NCBI GenBank assembly: GCA_964640055.1
Contig: CAZXFH010000011.1
Coordinates: forward strand, 1-64,000
Origin: CAZXFH01 sp964640055
GTDB taxonomy: Bacteria; Fidelibacterota; UBA2242; JAFGTP01
Direction: 5' to 3'
Length of the DNA: 64,000 bases
Shown here: one piece after another, positions 35,439-44,219 of the stretch
Layout of the letters: each line of letters begins with the position of its first letter
Numbering within the stretch: the first letter of the stretch is position 1
Program-made: the position numbers and the translations under genes
The notes under the pieces: generated by a model
Told to the model about the DNA's origin: nothing
Database searches by the model: none
The model's input: the letters and a program-made list of their open reading frames with translations, nothing else

Positions 35439-36137
35439 CTATTTATCAGTATCATAGGATTTTAAGTTTTGTAGTTGCCGTGCTAGGCTAGCATCGATCT
35501 TTATCCGATTGGTTTCTATGATACAATCACCGGGTGAAAGGGCTTCATTTTCCACTAAATGTATCTTATTATTTGATGATAAGTCACTGAGTAAATCTTC
35601 TATGGAAACTTGTTTTAGCTGGGCCGGATTTAATTGGATAGTTATTTCTCCCTGGTTGATTATCTCCCCAATATGTTTCTTAATTAATTTTTCTAAATAA
35701 ATACGATAATCTGCTTTGTTTTTTAGCTCCCGTTCAAGAATCTTTTCGGCTATTTCAAAAGCCAGTTCCAAAATGGGTTGGCTTAATTTTTCCAGGGCAC
35801 CCCGGAAGCGGTCATCCAGATTTTGGATCAATTTTGTATATAAATCCTTATATTTTTTTTCAACCTTTATAAACTCATGCTCAGCCCGTTCTTTGCCTTC
35901 TTCAACACCCGCCTGAAAGGCTTCTTCCCGGGCTGCCTGCAGCGATTTTTCCAAAATATCGATTTGCTTTTCCAACTGATGTAATTGTTTATGATGAGAT
36001 TCACCCTTATTAAGAGTATCAGAAGGTTGCTTACCAGGGCCGTTATTGGCTCTTTCTTGAGTGGATATTTGCTCGCATTTAGCCTCGGAGTAAAATTTTT
36101 TAACCCTGTTTCCTAAAGGTAATTTTATGGTCTTCAT
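35439..36137 (-). CDS. fliH: Flagellar export ATPase regulator FliH
   Basis: 232 residues: variable head, long helical/coiled-coil middle with AGVEEGKERAEHEFIKVEKK, and a C-terminal domain resembling V-type ATPase subunit E (AEKILERELKNKADYRIYLE, then GDCIIETNRIKIDASLARQL). FliH tethers FliI to the C-ring. Overlaps fliG by four bases (ATGA). Confidence 0.9.
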   Translation of the reverse strand: MKTIKLPLGNRVKKFYSEAKCEQISTQERANNGPGKQPSDTLNKGESHHKQLHQLEKQIDILEKSLQAAREEAFQAGVEEGKERAEHEFIKVEKKYKDLYTKLIQNLDDRFRGALEKLSQPILELAFEIAEKILERELKNKADYRIYLEKLIKKHIGEIINQGEITIQLNPAQLKQVSIEDLLSDLSSNNKIHLVENEALSPGDCIIETNRIKIDASLARQLQNLKSYDTDK

Positions 36138-37213
36138 TCAATTATTTCGTCTTCCTCTTTGGTCATGCTAATTTCACCGCTTTCCTCAAGTTCTCTGACG
36201 ATATCAATAACCTTTTTCTGAGCATTTTCTACTTCACGGACACGAACCGGCCCCAGGTATTGCAATTCATCTTTTAACATTTCCGCGGCCCGTTCGGACA
36301 TATTATTCATGAACTTATCTTTTAATCCGGGTGTCGCTCCTTTCAACGCCAAGGCCAATGATTGAGAATCCAGCTCCTTGGTAATCATCTGGACTGCAGA
36401 ATTAGAAAGATCTTCAATGTCTTCAAACAAGAACATATGATTTTTTATTTCTTCAGCCAATTTCGGATTTCTATTTTTAATATGAGTCAACACATTTTTC
36501 TCGGCCGACCGTGAGGCTGAATTTAATATTTGGGCAACTGCCTCAGAGCCTCCCATTTTACTGACTTCCTGACCAAATACGGTCCCCATCTGATCCCGCA
36601 GGGCACTTTCAATTTCCCGAATTAATTCCGGAGAAGTTTTCTCCATGGTAGCCAGACGATAAGAGATCTCGGTTTGCTGGTCCTCGGGTAATTCCGATAA
36701 GATCGTGGCCGCCTTATTGGGTTTGAGATTGGCCAGGATGAGGGCCGCGGTTTGCGGATGTTCGCTCTGTAAAAAATTAATGAGTTGTTTATCATCCACT
36801 GTTTGTAAAAGGTAAAAAGCACTCACTTCTGTGGCGGCTTCAACTTTTTGTAGAATCTGTTCCGCTTTTTTATGTCCCCACGCCTTTTCTAGGACTTCCT
36901 TGGCATATCCCATACCTCCCTTGGTAATAAAATCCTTGGCTTGTACCGACTGATAGAACTCTTCGATGGCGAGACCAATGTCATCGGCTTGGATATTCGT
37001 CATCTTGGCAATGGCAATGGTCAATTTTTCCAGCTCATCATCCGTCAAATTTTTCATGATCTCTGCGGCTTTTTTCTCGCCAACAGCAATCAAGACCAAA
37101 GCCGCCTTATCCAAATCCGATAATCCTTGCGTACCTCCTTTTTTACCTAAATCGTTCTTAACTTTATTTGCTTCAGTATTTAATTCGCTCTTAACAGCTG
37201 CTTCTTCCTGCAT
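36134..37213 (-). CDS. fliG: Flagellar motor switch protein FliG
   Basis: 359 residues. N-domain LSDLDKAALVLIAVGEKKAA, middle-domain motif LQSEHPQTAALILANLKPNK, and C-terminal torque domain with charged MFLFEDIEDLSNSAVQMITK and LGPVRVREVENAQKKVIDIV. FliG sits on the MS-ring and meets MotA. Normal length, order fliF-fliG-fliH. Confidence 0.98.
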   Translation of the reverse strand: MQEEAAVKSELNTEANKVKNDLGKKGGTQGLSDLDKAALVLIAVGEKKAAEIMKNLTDDELEKLTIAIAKMTNIQADDIGLAIEEFYQSVQAKDFITKGGMGYAKEVLEKAWGHKKAEQILQKVEAATEVSAFYLLQTVDDKQLINFLQSEHPQTAALILANLKPNKAATILSELPEDQQTEISYRLATMEKTSPELIREIESALRDQMGTVFGQEVSKMGGSEAVAQILNSASRSAEKNVLTHIKNRNPKLAEEIKNHMFLFEDIEDLSNSAVQMITKELDSQSLALALKGATPGLKDKFMNNMSERAAEMLKDELQYLGPVRVREVENAQKKVIDIVRELEESGEISMTKEEDEIIE

Positions 37214-37214
37214 C

Positions 37215-38822
37215 TCATGCCCCTTGTTTGTCGGTAACCCAAGCCTGTATCAATTGGGCTGCATCTTCCGGTTTCTGTTCAATGAATTTCGAAACCTCAT
37301 TGATCATTTTGCGTTTGGCTTTCAATTTGGCACGTGCTTCTGGACTTAATTTTTTAATAAATACATCCTCCGGAATCTCTTCCTCGTCTTCCCCCTCTTC
37401 TTGATAGCCCTGGGCTAAATATTTGCTTCCTTCCGTGGTCCTTAACGCAGCGCGGTGCTTACCACCACCAGACAGTTTTAAAACCTCTGCAGAGCCCTTC
37501 ATCATTCGACGGATTAAAAAGAAAGCCACTAAAAATCCGGATACAATCAAACCTTTGTTGATCATTTCCTGAATTAAATTGCGCCGTTCAACCTTTTCGA
37601 AATAGGCTCTATCTTCCTCGATTTGTGTACGGTTAAATCGTAGATTCTTTACTTCCACCAGATCCCCCCGGTCCGCATTATAGCCAACAGCACTTTTAAC
37701 CAGTTGCGTGATTTGTGCCAGCTCCTGTCTGCTACGGGGTTTATAAATCTGGTTTTTTTCACCATTATTATCCGTGCCTTCTTCGTAGGTACCATTAATT
37801 AGAACCGCCACGCTTAAGCGCTTTATATTGCCTGTATTTTGCACATGGTGCTTGACACTCTTATTGGTCTCGTAATTAGTGATCACATTTTCACGGGTGT
37901 GCTTCTCATTAGTATTGTTGAGGGAGTCCAAGTTATAGCGGGACTCAATCTGTTTCTCTTCACTGATAACCGCCAGGTTTTCGGGATCAATTTCTTCGGT
38001 TGTTTCTTCTAATTTTTCAAAATTCAGCTCCGCAGAAACTTTAACCACCGCATTTTCTTTACCAACTAAATTTTCCACAATGCGGGTGACTTTGCTTTCC
38101 ACCTTTCTTTCCACTTGATTGCAGAGATTCCACTGATTGCCAGCAGTTGATAACACCCCGGATTCTTCTTTACTGCTGGATAACAAGTTCCCATCCGAAT
38201 CTACCACAGCGACATCCGATGCCTCAATACCATCCACACTATTCGCTACGAGTGCGGCAATTCCGCGGATCTGACTGTCATTCAAATACTGTCCATTTTG
38301 TAAATACAGGACTACAGAAGCTTTTCCACTGGGCTTCTCTTCAAATAATTTCTCTTTAGGAAGCACTAAATGAACCCGGGAACTTTTTACTTCGGAAAAC
38401 CTGTTTATCGTTTTCGACAGTTCTCCTTCCAGCGCCCGTTTCATGTTCAGTTGCTGCATAAAGGTAGTCATCCCGATCTTGGAATCATCAAACACCTGAT
38501 AGCCTTTGATGGCCTCCCCTACATAGCCGGCTTCTGTAAATTCCAACCGTAATTCATCAACATGTTCAGCGGGAACCTTAATGGTCGTACCATTATTCTC
38601 TATGCGATATTTTATGCTTTTATCGCGTAACTCACTGACTATTTTAGAGGCATTACTCGGATCTAAATCAGTATATAACAATTGATATTCCGGACGGTTG
38701 GCCCAAAACAGTAATACCACAATAGCTGAAATGAGCCCGACAAAGACTAAAACAAATAGAATTCGTTGGCCGAGGCTATAGCGTTGGAATAAACGTATAA
38801 TTTGTGCAAATATTTGACTCAT
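37215..38822 (-). CDS. fliF: Flagellar MS-ring protein FliF
   Basis: 535 residues with membrane helices near 22-44 and 435-457. YQLLYTDLDPSNASKIVSEL, YQVFDDSKIGMTTFMQQLNM and RALEGELSKTINRFSEVKSS are ring-building motif sequences shared with type III secretion. The C-terminal cytosolic tail (EEEIPEDVFIKKL, AAQLIQAWV) is the FliG-binding part. Founder of basal body assembly. Confidence 0.98.
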   Translation of the reverse strand: MSQIFAQIIRLFQRYSLGQRILFVLVFVGLISAIVVLLFWANRPEYQLLYTDLDPSNASKIVSELRDKSIKYRIENNGTTIKVPAEHVDELRLEFTEAGYVGEAIKGYQVFDDSKIGMTTFMQQLNMKRALEGELSKTINRFSEVKSSRVHLVLPKEKLFEEKPSGKASVVLYLQNGQYLNDSQIRGIAALVANSVDGIEASDVAVVDSDGNLLSSSKEESGVLSTAGNQWNLCNQVERKVESKVTRIVENLVGKENAVVKVSAELNFEKLEETTEEIDPENLAVISEEKQIESRYNLDSLNNTNEKHTRENVITNYETNKSVKHHVQNTGNIKRLSVAVLINGTYEEGTDNNGEKNQIYKPRSRQELAQITQLVKSAVGYNADRGDLVEVKNLRFNRTQIEEDRAYFEKVERRNLIQEMINKGLIVSGFLVAFFLIRRMMKGSAEVLKLSGGGKHRAALRTTEGSKYLAQGYQEEGEDEEEIPEDVFIKKLSPEARAKLKAKRKMINEVSKFIEQKPEDAAQLIQAWVTDKQGA

Positions 38823-38852
38823 TATTTTAAATAATCCATTATTGTTTAAGCA

Positions 38853-39164
38853 TTACACCGGCATGCGTTTGAGCTCATTATAGGCATTTAAAAGTTCACT
38901 GCGAATCTTCAGCATAAGTTGAAAACTGAGACCCGATTCTTCCAATTTGGACATAGCCTGCGCAATATTATCGGATTTGTTGGTAATAATATCTTTGACT
39001 GCTGCGCCGGCTTCCTTTTGATCCTCATTGACGGCTTGTAAGAAATCCCGGATAGTATTTGAAAAATTGACTTCACCAGTATCCTTTTGGTCGGTTTTCG
39101 TTTTAATTTGATCCTCAAGCGAGGAAATCTGTTGGGTGCGTAAAATTTCATTAATAGTGGGCAT
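38853..39164 (-). CDS. fliE: Hook-basal body junction protein FliE
   Basis: 103 residues. FSNTIRDFLQAVNEDQKEAG and the C-terminal LSFQLMLKIRSELLNAYNEL match FliE, the first exported rod component joining MS-ring to rod. Located between the 91-aa unknown and fliF in the usual flgB-flgC-fliE-fliF order. Confidence 0.95.
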   Translation of the reverse strand: MPTINEILRTQQISSLEDQIKTKTDQKDTGEVNFSNTIRDFLQAVNEDQKEAGAAVKDIITNKSDNIAQAMSKLEESGLSFQLMLKIRSELLNAYNELKRMPV

Positions 39165-39167
39165 TAT

Positions 39168-39443
39168 TTATCCTTTCAAATCAATAAATTGACCTTTATG
39201 AATCGTATTTACTTTGTTCTCACCATAGAACTGCATTTCCTCCGGCATTTTAGAGCCAAACAACATATGGAGCGTATTCATCTCTGTATTCGAAAGTAAT
39301 TTCTCTTGTCCGGCCATTGATTTCTGATCATTGTTAGCTTTCTCTTTGAGCTTGCCATGCGGAACTCTTTGCTCTGCATAGATATTGTTTTTATATGGAT
39401 TAGGGGATATTTGATTTTGGTCGATATTATGCAGCTCTTTCAT
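39168..39443 (-). CDS. Unknown small protein between flgC and fliE
   Basis: 91 residues, hydrophilic, no signal or membrane segment. The C-terminal half (LLSNTEMNTLHMLFGSKMPE, then NKVNTIHKGQFIDLKG) looks like a conserved block rather than a random ORF. Gaps of three and nine bases to fliE and flgC mean it is co-expressed with rod genes. It could be an early rod or export factor. No family name is offered. Confidence 0.6.
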   Translation of the reverse strand: MKELHNIDQNQISPNPYKNNIYAEQRVPHGKLKEKANNDQKSMAGQEKLLSNTEMNTLHMLFGSKMPEEMQFYGENKVNTIHKGQFIDLKG

Positions 39444-39452
39444 ACTGTTACC

Positions 39453-39947
39453 CTATATTTCCAACGCTTTTTTGGCCATGTTTTTAGCCGCATCCATCAC
39501 ATTAAGATTCGCATCATAGCCTCTTGAAGCCGCCATCATATCGATCATTTCTTCAATTATATTCACATTGGACATCCGGACGTAACCCTTTTCATCGGCC
39601 AGCGGATGATTTGGATTGAAAATAAGTCGGGCTCCGTCTACCTCAACGACCTCTAAACGATTGCGGTTATAGGATCTCGAGGGACTGAGAGAAGGTGAGT
39701 TTGAATGCTGTAAATGCTTATGACTAGAGCGTTTCAAATGCATATTCAGTTGTTGGCCGAACTCCGTTGATTGGTTGCCACCCTGAGCCTTATCAACAAC
39801 GACCCTTCTTTTGTAGGTCTGCCCATCAGCGCCAACGGTTTTTTCGGCATTAGCAATATTTTCTGAGATTACTTCAAGCTTCTTTATCTGCCGGTCGAGG
39901 CCGGACTGACTAATACGAAAAATTGTAAACATACCGGTATCACTCAT
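39453..39947 (-). CDS. flgC: Proximal rod protein FlgC
   Basis: 164 residues. The N-terminus has IFRISQSGLDRQIKKLEVIS and ENIANAEKT, and the C-terminus has VRMSNVNIIEEMIDMMAASR with GYDANLNVMDAAKNMAKKAL, both typical. It is exported and forms part of the proximal rod. Preceded by flgB at 12 bases. Confidence 0.97.
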   Translation of the reverse strand: MSDTGMFTIFRISQSGLDRQIKKLEVISENIANAEKTVGADGQTYKRRVVVDKAQGGNQSTEFGQQLNMHLKRSSHKHLQHSNSPSLSPSRSYNRNRLEVVEVDGARLIFNPNHPLADEKGYVRMSNVNIIEEMIDMMAASRGYDANLNVMDAAKNMAKKALEI

Positions 39948-39959
39948 GACTCTAGTCCC

Positions 39960-40340
39960 CTATATTTGCCCGCGAATGCTTAGCTTCAGCCCTTGGTAAT
40001 ACTTACCCAGCGTTTTGGAAACAAATTCATGGCGAATCTGGTTTTCCGCTAATTCGCTCATCTCCCGGGTAAGATCAATCGGATTTTTCCCGGATGGATC
40101 CAGCGCTTTGCTTTCCTGAGGGTATTGTCCGTGAGCAATATGCTTCCGATGGGTGGTATGCAGTCCGGTATGTTTTTTCGCGGCTTTCAATTCATCGGCA
40201 AAATTCGTTCTCTTCCGGGTATAGGCCGGATTATCAATATTGGCAATATTGTTGGCATTACCGCGCACCTGTTTGGCATAGATATCCAGCGCTTTTTGCA
40301 TTAAATCCGCATGCTGAGTGTTAAAAAGGCTTATTTTCAT
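39960..40340 (-). CDS. flgB: Proximal rod protein FlgB
   Basis: 126 residues. KALDIYAKQVRGNANNIANI with DNPAYTRKRTNFADELKAA and the C-terminal LAENQIRHEFVSKTLGKYYQ identify FlgB, which caps the cell-proximal end of the rod. First gene of its operon, with AGGTGG eight bases before the ATG and a -24/-12-like element just upstream. Confidence 0.97.
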   Translation of the reverse strand: MKISLFNTQHADLMQKALDIYAKQVRGNANNIANIDNPAYTRKRTNFADELKAAKKHTGLHTTHRKHIAHGQYPQESKALDPSGKNPIDLTREMSELAENQIRHEFVSKTLGKYYQGLKLSIRGQI

Positions 40341-40372
40341 TGATCCACCTGTTTTTTGCTATCTATATTCGC

Positions 40373-40388
40373 TCAATTCTTATGCCAA
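40373..40388 (-). promoter_or_regulatory. Sigma54-like promoter of the flgB operon (variant -12)
   Basis: Minus strand reads TTGGCATAAGAATTGA with GG-N10-GA geometry. It agrees with the fliK and fliL elements at TGGCATAA and TTGA. Predicted start near 40361, about 20 bases before the flgB ATG. The rest of the 341-base gap up to the activator gene (40389-40681) contains the palindrome at 40510-40522 and no visible gene. Confidence 0.55.
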
Positions 40389-40509
40389 TCCGGTCGAGTT
40401 TCATTAAAAATACAAAAAATATTAACCCGCTCCTGTATCTAGGGTAAATAAGACGCTGTCCAATTACCTCATCCCAGGCTGACCCATCCTAAATATAATT
40501 CAGGCCCTA

Positions 40510-40522
40510 GGAAATTATTTCC
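40510..40522. promoter_or_regulatory. 13-bp palindrome, candidate activator site upstream of flgB
   Basis: GGAAATTATTTCC, identical to the fliL upstream site. Centred about 155 bases upstream of the predicted flgB start and about 160 bases beyond the stop of the sigma54-type activator gene. Confidence 0.55.
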
Positions 40523-40681
40523 AAGCGGGGCACAATTTATTCCCCTTACACAATTCGATGCCCAATTGCCGGCTGAAATGGGACACCAAAAATAAATTGA
40601 GACTTTTATTCCTTATTAAGAAAATTACAATTGGCTATTTATTTTAGCAATTAGAGATTGAAAACTTAAAAGGGGGCAAAA

Positions 40682-42049
40682 CTATTCATTCGGCAGTTGA
40701 ACACCTTGTTCCCGGTATTGATTTAACTTGTTGCGCAGGGTTCTGACACTGATATCCAAAATTTTCGCCGCTTGGGTTCGATTATTTTTAGTTCTTTTTA
40801 AGGTTCGTAAAATCAGATTCTTCTCCATCTCTTCGATGGAAATATTTTCATTAACCACTTCATTCTGTTCTAAATTAATAGGGTCAGATTCCAGATAAAA
40901 ATGTTCCAGTCTTAATTTATCCTCTTTCCCTGAGTATAAAATACCTCTTTCAACCAGATTCTCCAGCTGGCGCACATTCCCCGGCCACTTTTTCTTTATC
41001 AGGACTTCGAGAACCTCCGCATCCACTTCTTTCTTTTTGTATTTATATTTTTCTTGAAATTTCTTGATGAAATGGTCAATCAGGACCGGTATATCTTCCG
41101 GCCGATTCCTCAGGGGAGCCACTTTGATGGGAAACACATTTAAACGGAAAAAGAGATCGGAACGAAATTTTTTCTCCCTGATTAGCTGGTGTAGATCCCG
41201 ATTGGTGGTGGCAATGACCCGAACATCGATGGGAATTTCCTTGGCACTGCCTACCCGGGTAATTTTATCTTCCTGTAATACCCTTAATAATTTGGCCTGC
41301 ATGGAAGAAGGGATCTCACTAATTTCATCCAGAAGTAGGGTTCCGTTCTGCGCCTCTTCAAAAAGACCTTTATTGGTCTTAATGGCATGCGTGAAGGCTC
41401 CCTTTTCATGACCAAACAGCGTGCTTTCAAACAGGGTTTCTGGAATAGCCGGACAATTAATCCTAATAAAGGGATTGTTTTTACGATGACTATTATCATG
41501 GATGGCCTGGGAAATTAATTCCTTTCCGGTACCACTTTCACCCTGTAAGAAAACCGGGGCATCACTTTCAGCCACCACTTCAATTTGCTCATAAATTAAA
41601 CGCATTTGATCGCTATTACCAACCAGATGGTTATATTTATTTTCATAAGAGAGTTTTTGCCGTAATTGTTTGTTCTCGGCCTTTAATCCTTCATATTCAA
41701 AATAGCGTTCAATCCGGGAATTAATTTGTGAGATGGAAAAAGGTTTGGTAATAAAATCAAAGGCACCTTTTTTCAAAGCCTCGACAGCGGTTTTGATCGT
41801 ACCGTAGGCCGTGATAATCATAAAACCGACCACATTGTCAAACTCTTTCACTTTTTCCATTAACTTAATGCCGTTAATGCCAGGCATTACCAGATCGGTA
41901 ATAATAAGGTCAAATTTATTTTTCTCTGCAATTGCTAGGCCTTCCTCACCACTTCTCGCAATTTTTACCTGATAATTATGACGTTCCAGCGCTTGCTTCA
42001 TTATCGATCGAATACTATAGTCATCATCGACGACTAAAATCTTATACAT
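40682..42049 (-). CDS. Sigma54-dependent response regulator (NtrC/FlgR/FleR type), GAFTHA variant
   Basis: 455 residues. Receiver domain 1-120 with Asp52 (TDLVMPG), AAA+ domain about 140-370 with Walker A GESGTGKE, Walker B GTLLLDE and arginine-finger region FRSDLFFRLNVFP, and a FIS-type helix-turn-helix at about 418-447 (NRTQAAKILDISVRTLRNKL). The sigma54-contact loop reads GAFTHA (217-222) instead of GAFTGA. It lies directly upstream of flgB at the end of the cheY-led operon and is the best candidate to activate the four flagellar promoters listed here. Confidence 0.95.
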   Translation of the reverse strand: MYKILVVDDDYSIRSIMKQALERHNYQVKIARSGEEGLAIAEKNKFDLIITDLVMPGINGIKLMEKVKEFDNVVGFMIITAYGTIKTAVEALKKGAFDFITKPFSISQINSRIERYFEYEGLKAENKQLRQKLSYENKYNHLVGNSDQMRLIYEQIEVVAESDAPVFLQGESGTGKELISQAIHDNSHRKNNPFIRINCPAIPETLFESTLFGHEKGAFTHAIKTNKGLFEEAQNGTLLLDEISEIPSSMQAKLLRVLQEDKITRVGSAKEIPIDVRVIATTNRDLHQLIREKKFRSDLFFRLNVFPIKVAPLRNRPEDIPVLIDHFIKKFQEKYKYKKKEVDAEVLEVLIKKKWPGNVRQLENLVERGILYSGKEDKLRLEHFYLESDPINLEQNEVVNENISIEEMEKNLILRTLKRTKNNRTQAAKILDISVRTLRNKLNQYREQGVQLPNE

Positions 42050-42194
42050 GCAGACTCCTCATGAAAAATAATCGAGAATGGTGACTAAAATTAACACAAC
42101 CTCTGCCTTCATCACAAGAAAGAATTAGCACCGCAGGATAAAACGTCCGCTTAAATCCAGAGAAAGGCTGACCCTTCCCCACACAAAATCCCTC

Positions 42195-42806
42195 CTATTT
42201 TGACGATTTTTTTTCCGGTGACTGAATTTGGTCCGGATAGTTTTGATGTTGCTTATAGGAATTAATGATTTTTTTATTTACCCGCGGTTTTTTTGCCACT
42301 GGTTGACTATCCCGGCGAGGCGGACCGATCAATTTGCGTATCTCCAGTTTAAGGGCATCATTTTCTTTTTGTAAAGCTGTTGCTCTGGCTTGGTAATGGT
42401 CTTTCTGTCTAAGCAACTCAGCATGCTGAAAGGCGCGATTAATGGCAATCAGTAACTGTTGGATTCGGAAGGGTTTAATAATGTAGTCATAGATCTGGTT
42501 TTGAAGAACATTCAGGACATTGCGGACCTCGGGATAGCCTGTCATGAGGATAATAACTATTTTGGGATACATTGAAACGATTTTTTTACTGAGCGCTAGG
42601 CCATTGATATCCGGGAGACGAATATCTATCAAGGCAAAACTAACCGGATTATTATTCAAAATCGCTAGGGCTTGTGCTCCCTTTTCAGCAGTAATTAGCT
42701 TATATCCATGTTGTCCTAGACCACGACGGATATATTCCAATATTTCCTTATTATCATCAACGACCAATATTGTTTTCTGAACTGTTTTGTCTTTTTCCGC
42801 GGTCAT
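42195..42806 (-). CDS. Response regulator with coiled-coil tail
   Basis: 203 residues. CheY-like receiver at about 12-130 (VVDDNK, phosphorylatable Asp61 in LIDIRLPDI, MTGYPE, Lys in IKPF). Residues about 130-160 are coiled coil, and the tail is basic without a recognised output domain. It overlaps the upstream regulator by four bases. 145 bases separate it from the sigma54 activator gene, with no clear terminator. Probably part of a local phosphorelay. Confidence 0.85.
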   Translation of the reverse strand: MTAEKDKTVQKTILVVDDNKEILEYIRRGLGQHGYKLITAEKGAQALAILNNNPVSFALIDIRLPDINGLALSKKIVSMYPKIVIILMTGYPEVRNVLNVLQNQIYDYIIKPFRIQQLLIAINRAFQHAELLRQKDHYQARATALQKENDALKLEIRKLIGPPRRDSQPVAKKPRVNKKIINSYKQHQNYPDQIQSPEKKSSK

Positions 42807-44203
42807 AACCCTTTCTCGGGGTCCCTCTGTTTATTAATAAAGATATTAGTAGATCCACTGTAGAACTTTTGTTTCATACTATTCAGAATTTCAGAAAATG
42901 TCTGCCCATCCTTGGGATAAGCAGCAATAGTATAATTAACCGATAAGACCGGGTCACTATTGTCGGCACTAAATAAGTCTTCAACCCCGGTTCTAATATT
43001 GGCGCAGGTAAGTTCAGCCTCAACCGGGCTGCTTTCAAACAGAACAATAAAAACCGAATCAAAACTCTGCCAGACGATATCAGCTTGTTTCTGAATTTCA
43101 GAATTGATGATTTGGTCTAACTTCTGATGTAAATTATCATAGTTGGCCTCTAGCGGTAATCCGCCCCTGGGAATGATTTTCAGCTGGATATAATAAATAT
43201 TCCTGTTTTTCTGCTTACCTTCTGAGATGGAATCTTCAATCAGGCTGCGGGTAATATGCTCTAAATCCTGGATTTTATGATCATCCTTCTCAGTGGCAAT
43301 GTTTTGTGATATGAAAATCGGTGCGGTTTGGGTTGCTAATATTTTCAACAACTTAAGTTCATCTTCAATAGAAAGATATTGATCCCGCACATTGAACAAA
43401 CAAAAATAGCCTAATAATCTATTCCTAAAAGAGATGGGTAAAAAGACACAATTTATTAAACCAGTTTCCATTTCATAACGGTGCCCATTTATCTGTAGCT
43501 GCTTGCCAATAGCTTCGATCATGGTCGGTTCATGTTCCTTAAGAGCAACCCCATTGATCTTACTGGTAGGGTCTATCGTTAAATTTTTACTAAAGTCATC
43601 CTCCAAGCCACGGGACTTATGGATTTTATATTGCTGATTATTATCATTGCCAAGCAAGATAGCGACCTTTTCGATCCTTAGACCTTCCGTTATGGTATCC
43701 AGGATCATATTAATAATCTCATTGAAATCATTGACCTGATAGAGTAATGAACTGATATCAAAGAGGGTCGTAACATAATTCAGCATTCTTTTAATGCGTT
43801 CATTGAGTTTCTCATTCTCGCGCTTTAGAATAATTTTTTCCGCCGCACGATTAATAACGCCTTCTAATTCCGTGAATCTGAATGGCTTACGAATATAATC
43901 ATAAACGCCATATTGAATCGCTTCAATCGCAGAATCAGTGGTGGCAAAACCGGTTATGATTAAAATCAAGGCTTCTTTATTGGTTTCTTTGACCATTTTG
44001 ATAATATCCATGCCGGAAACTTGCGGCATTTTCAAATCCGTGATCACCATATCGTAGGACTTGGTTTTGACAAGTTTTACAGCCTCATTAGGGTCACTTT
44101 CGCCATCTATATTAAAGCCGCAGTTGGTTAAATAATGGGAGAGTTGTTCAACAATCATCTCTTCATCGTCAACCAAAAGAATATTAATATCTTCTTTTTT
44201 CAT
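42803..44203 (-). CDS. Receiver-GAF protein with degenerate GGDEF-like C-terminal domain
   Basis: 466 residues. Receiver 1-125 with Asp56 (VITDLKMP), coiled coil, GAF-type domain about 145-310 (LLYQVNDFNEIINMILDTIT, LLGYFCLFNVRDQYLSIEDE), and a C-terminal ~130-residue domain. The latter has the fold pattern of a diguanylate cyclase (DSVFIVLFESSPVEAELTCA, LSVNYTIAAYPKDGQTFSEI), but the GGDEF signature is absent, so catalysis is not expected. Lies between fapA and the 203-aa regulator. Confidence 0.8.
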   Translation of the reverse strand: MKKEDINILLVDDEEMIVEQLSHYLTNCGFNIDGESDPNEAVKLVKTKSYDMVITDLKMPQVSGMDIIKMVKETNKEALILIITGFATTDSAIEAIQYGVYDYIRKPFRFTELEGVINRAAEKIILKRENEKLNERIKRMLNYVTTLFDISSLLYQVNDFNEIINMILDTITEGLRIEKVAILLGNDNNQQYKIHKSRGLEDDFSKNLTIDPTSKINGVALKEHEPTMIEAIGKQLQINGHRYEMETGLINCVFLPISFRNRLLGYFCLFNVRDQYLSIEDELKLLKILATQTAPIFISQNIATEKDDHKIQDLEHITRSLIEDSISEGKQKNRNIYYIQLKIIPRGGLPLEANYDNLHQKLDQIINSEIQKQADIVWQSFDSVFIVLFESSPVEAELTCANIRTGVEDLFSADNSDPVLSVNYTIAAYPKDGQTFSEILNSMKQKFYSGSTNIFINKQRDPEKGL

Positions 44204-44219
44204 TACTTTACCTTTGTTT

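Noticed and set aside
42050..42194. Separate promoter for the sigma54 activator gene in the 145-base gap
   Set aside because: Only a poor -35/-10 combination could be drawn; the gene may be read from the cheY operon.
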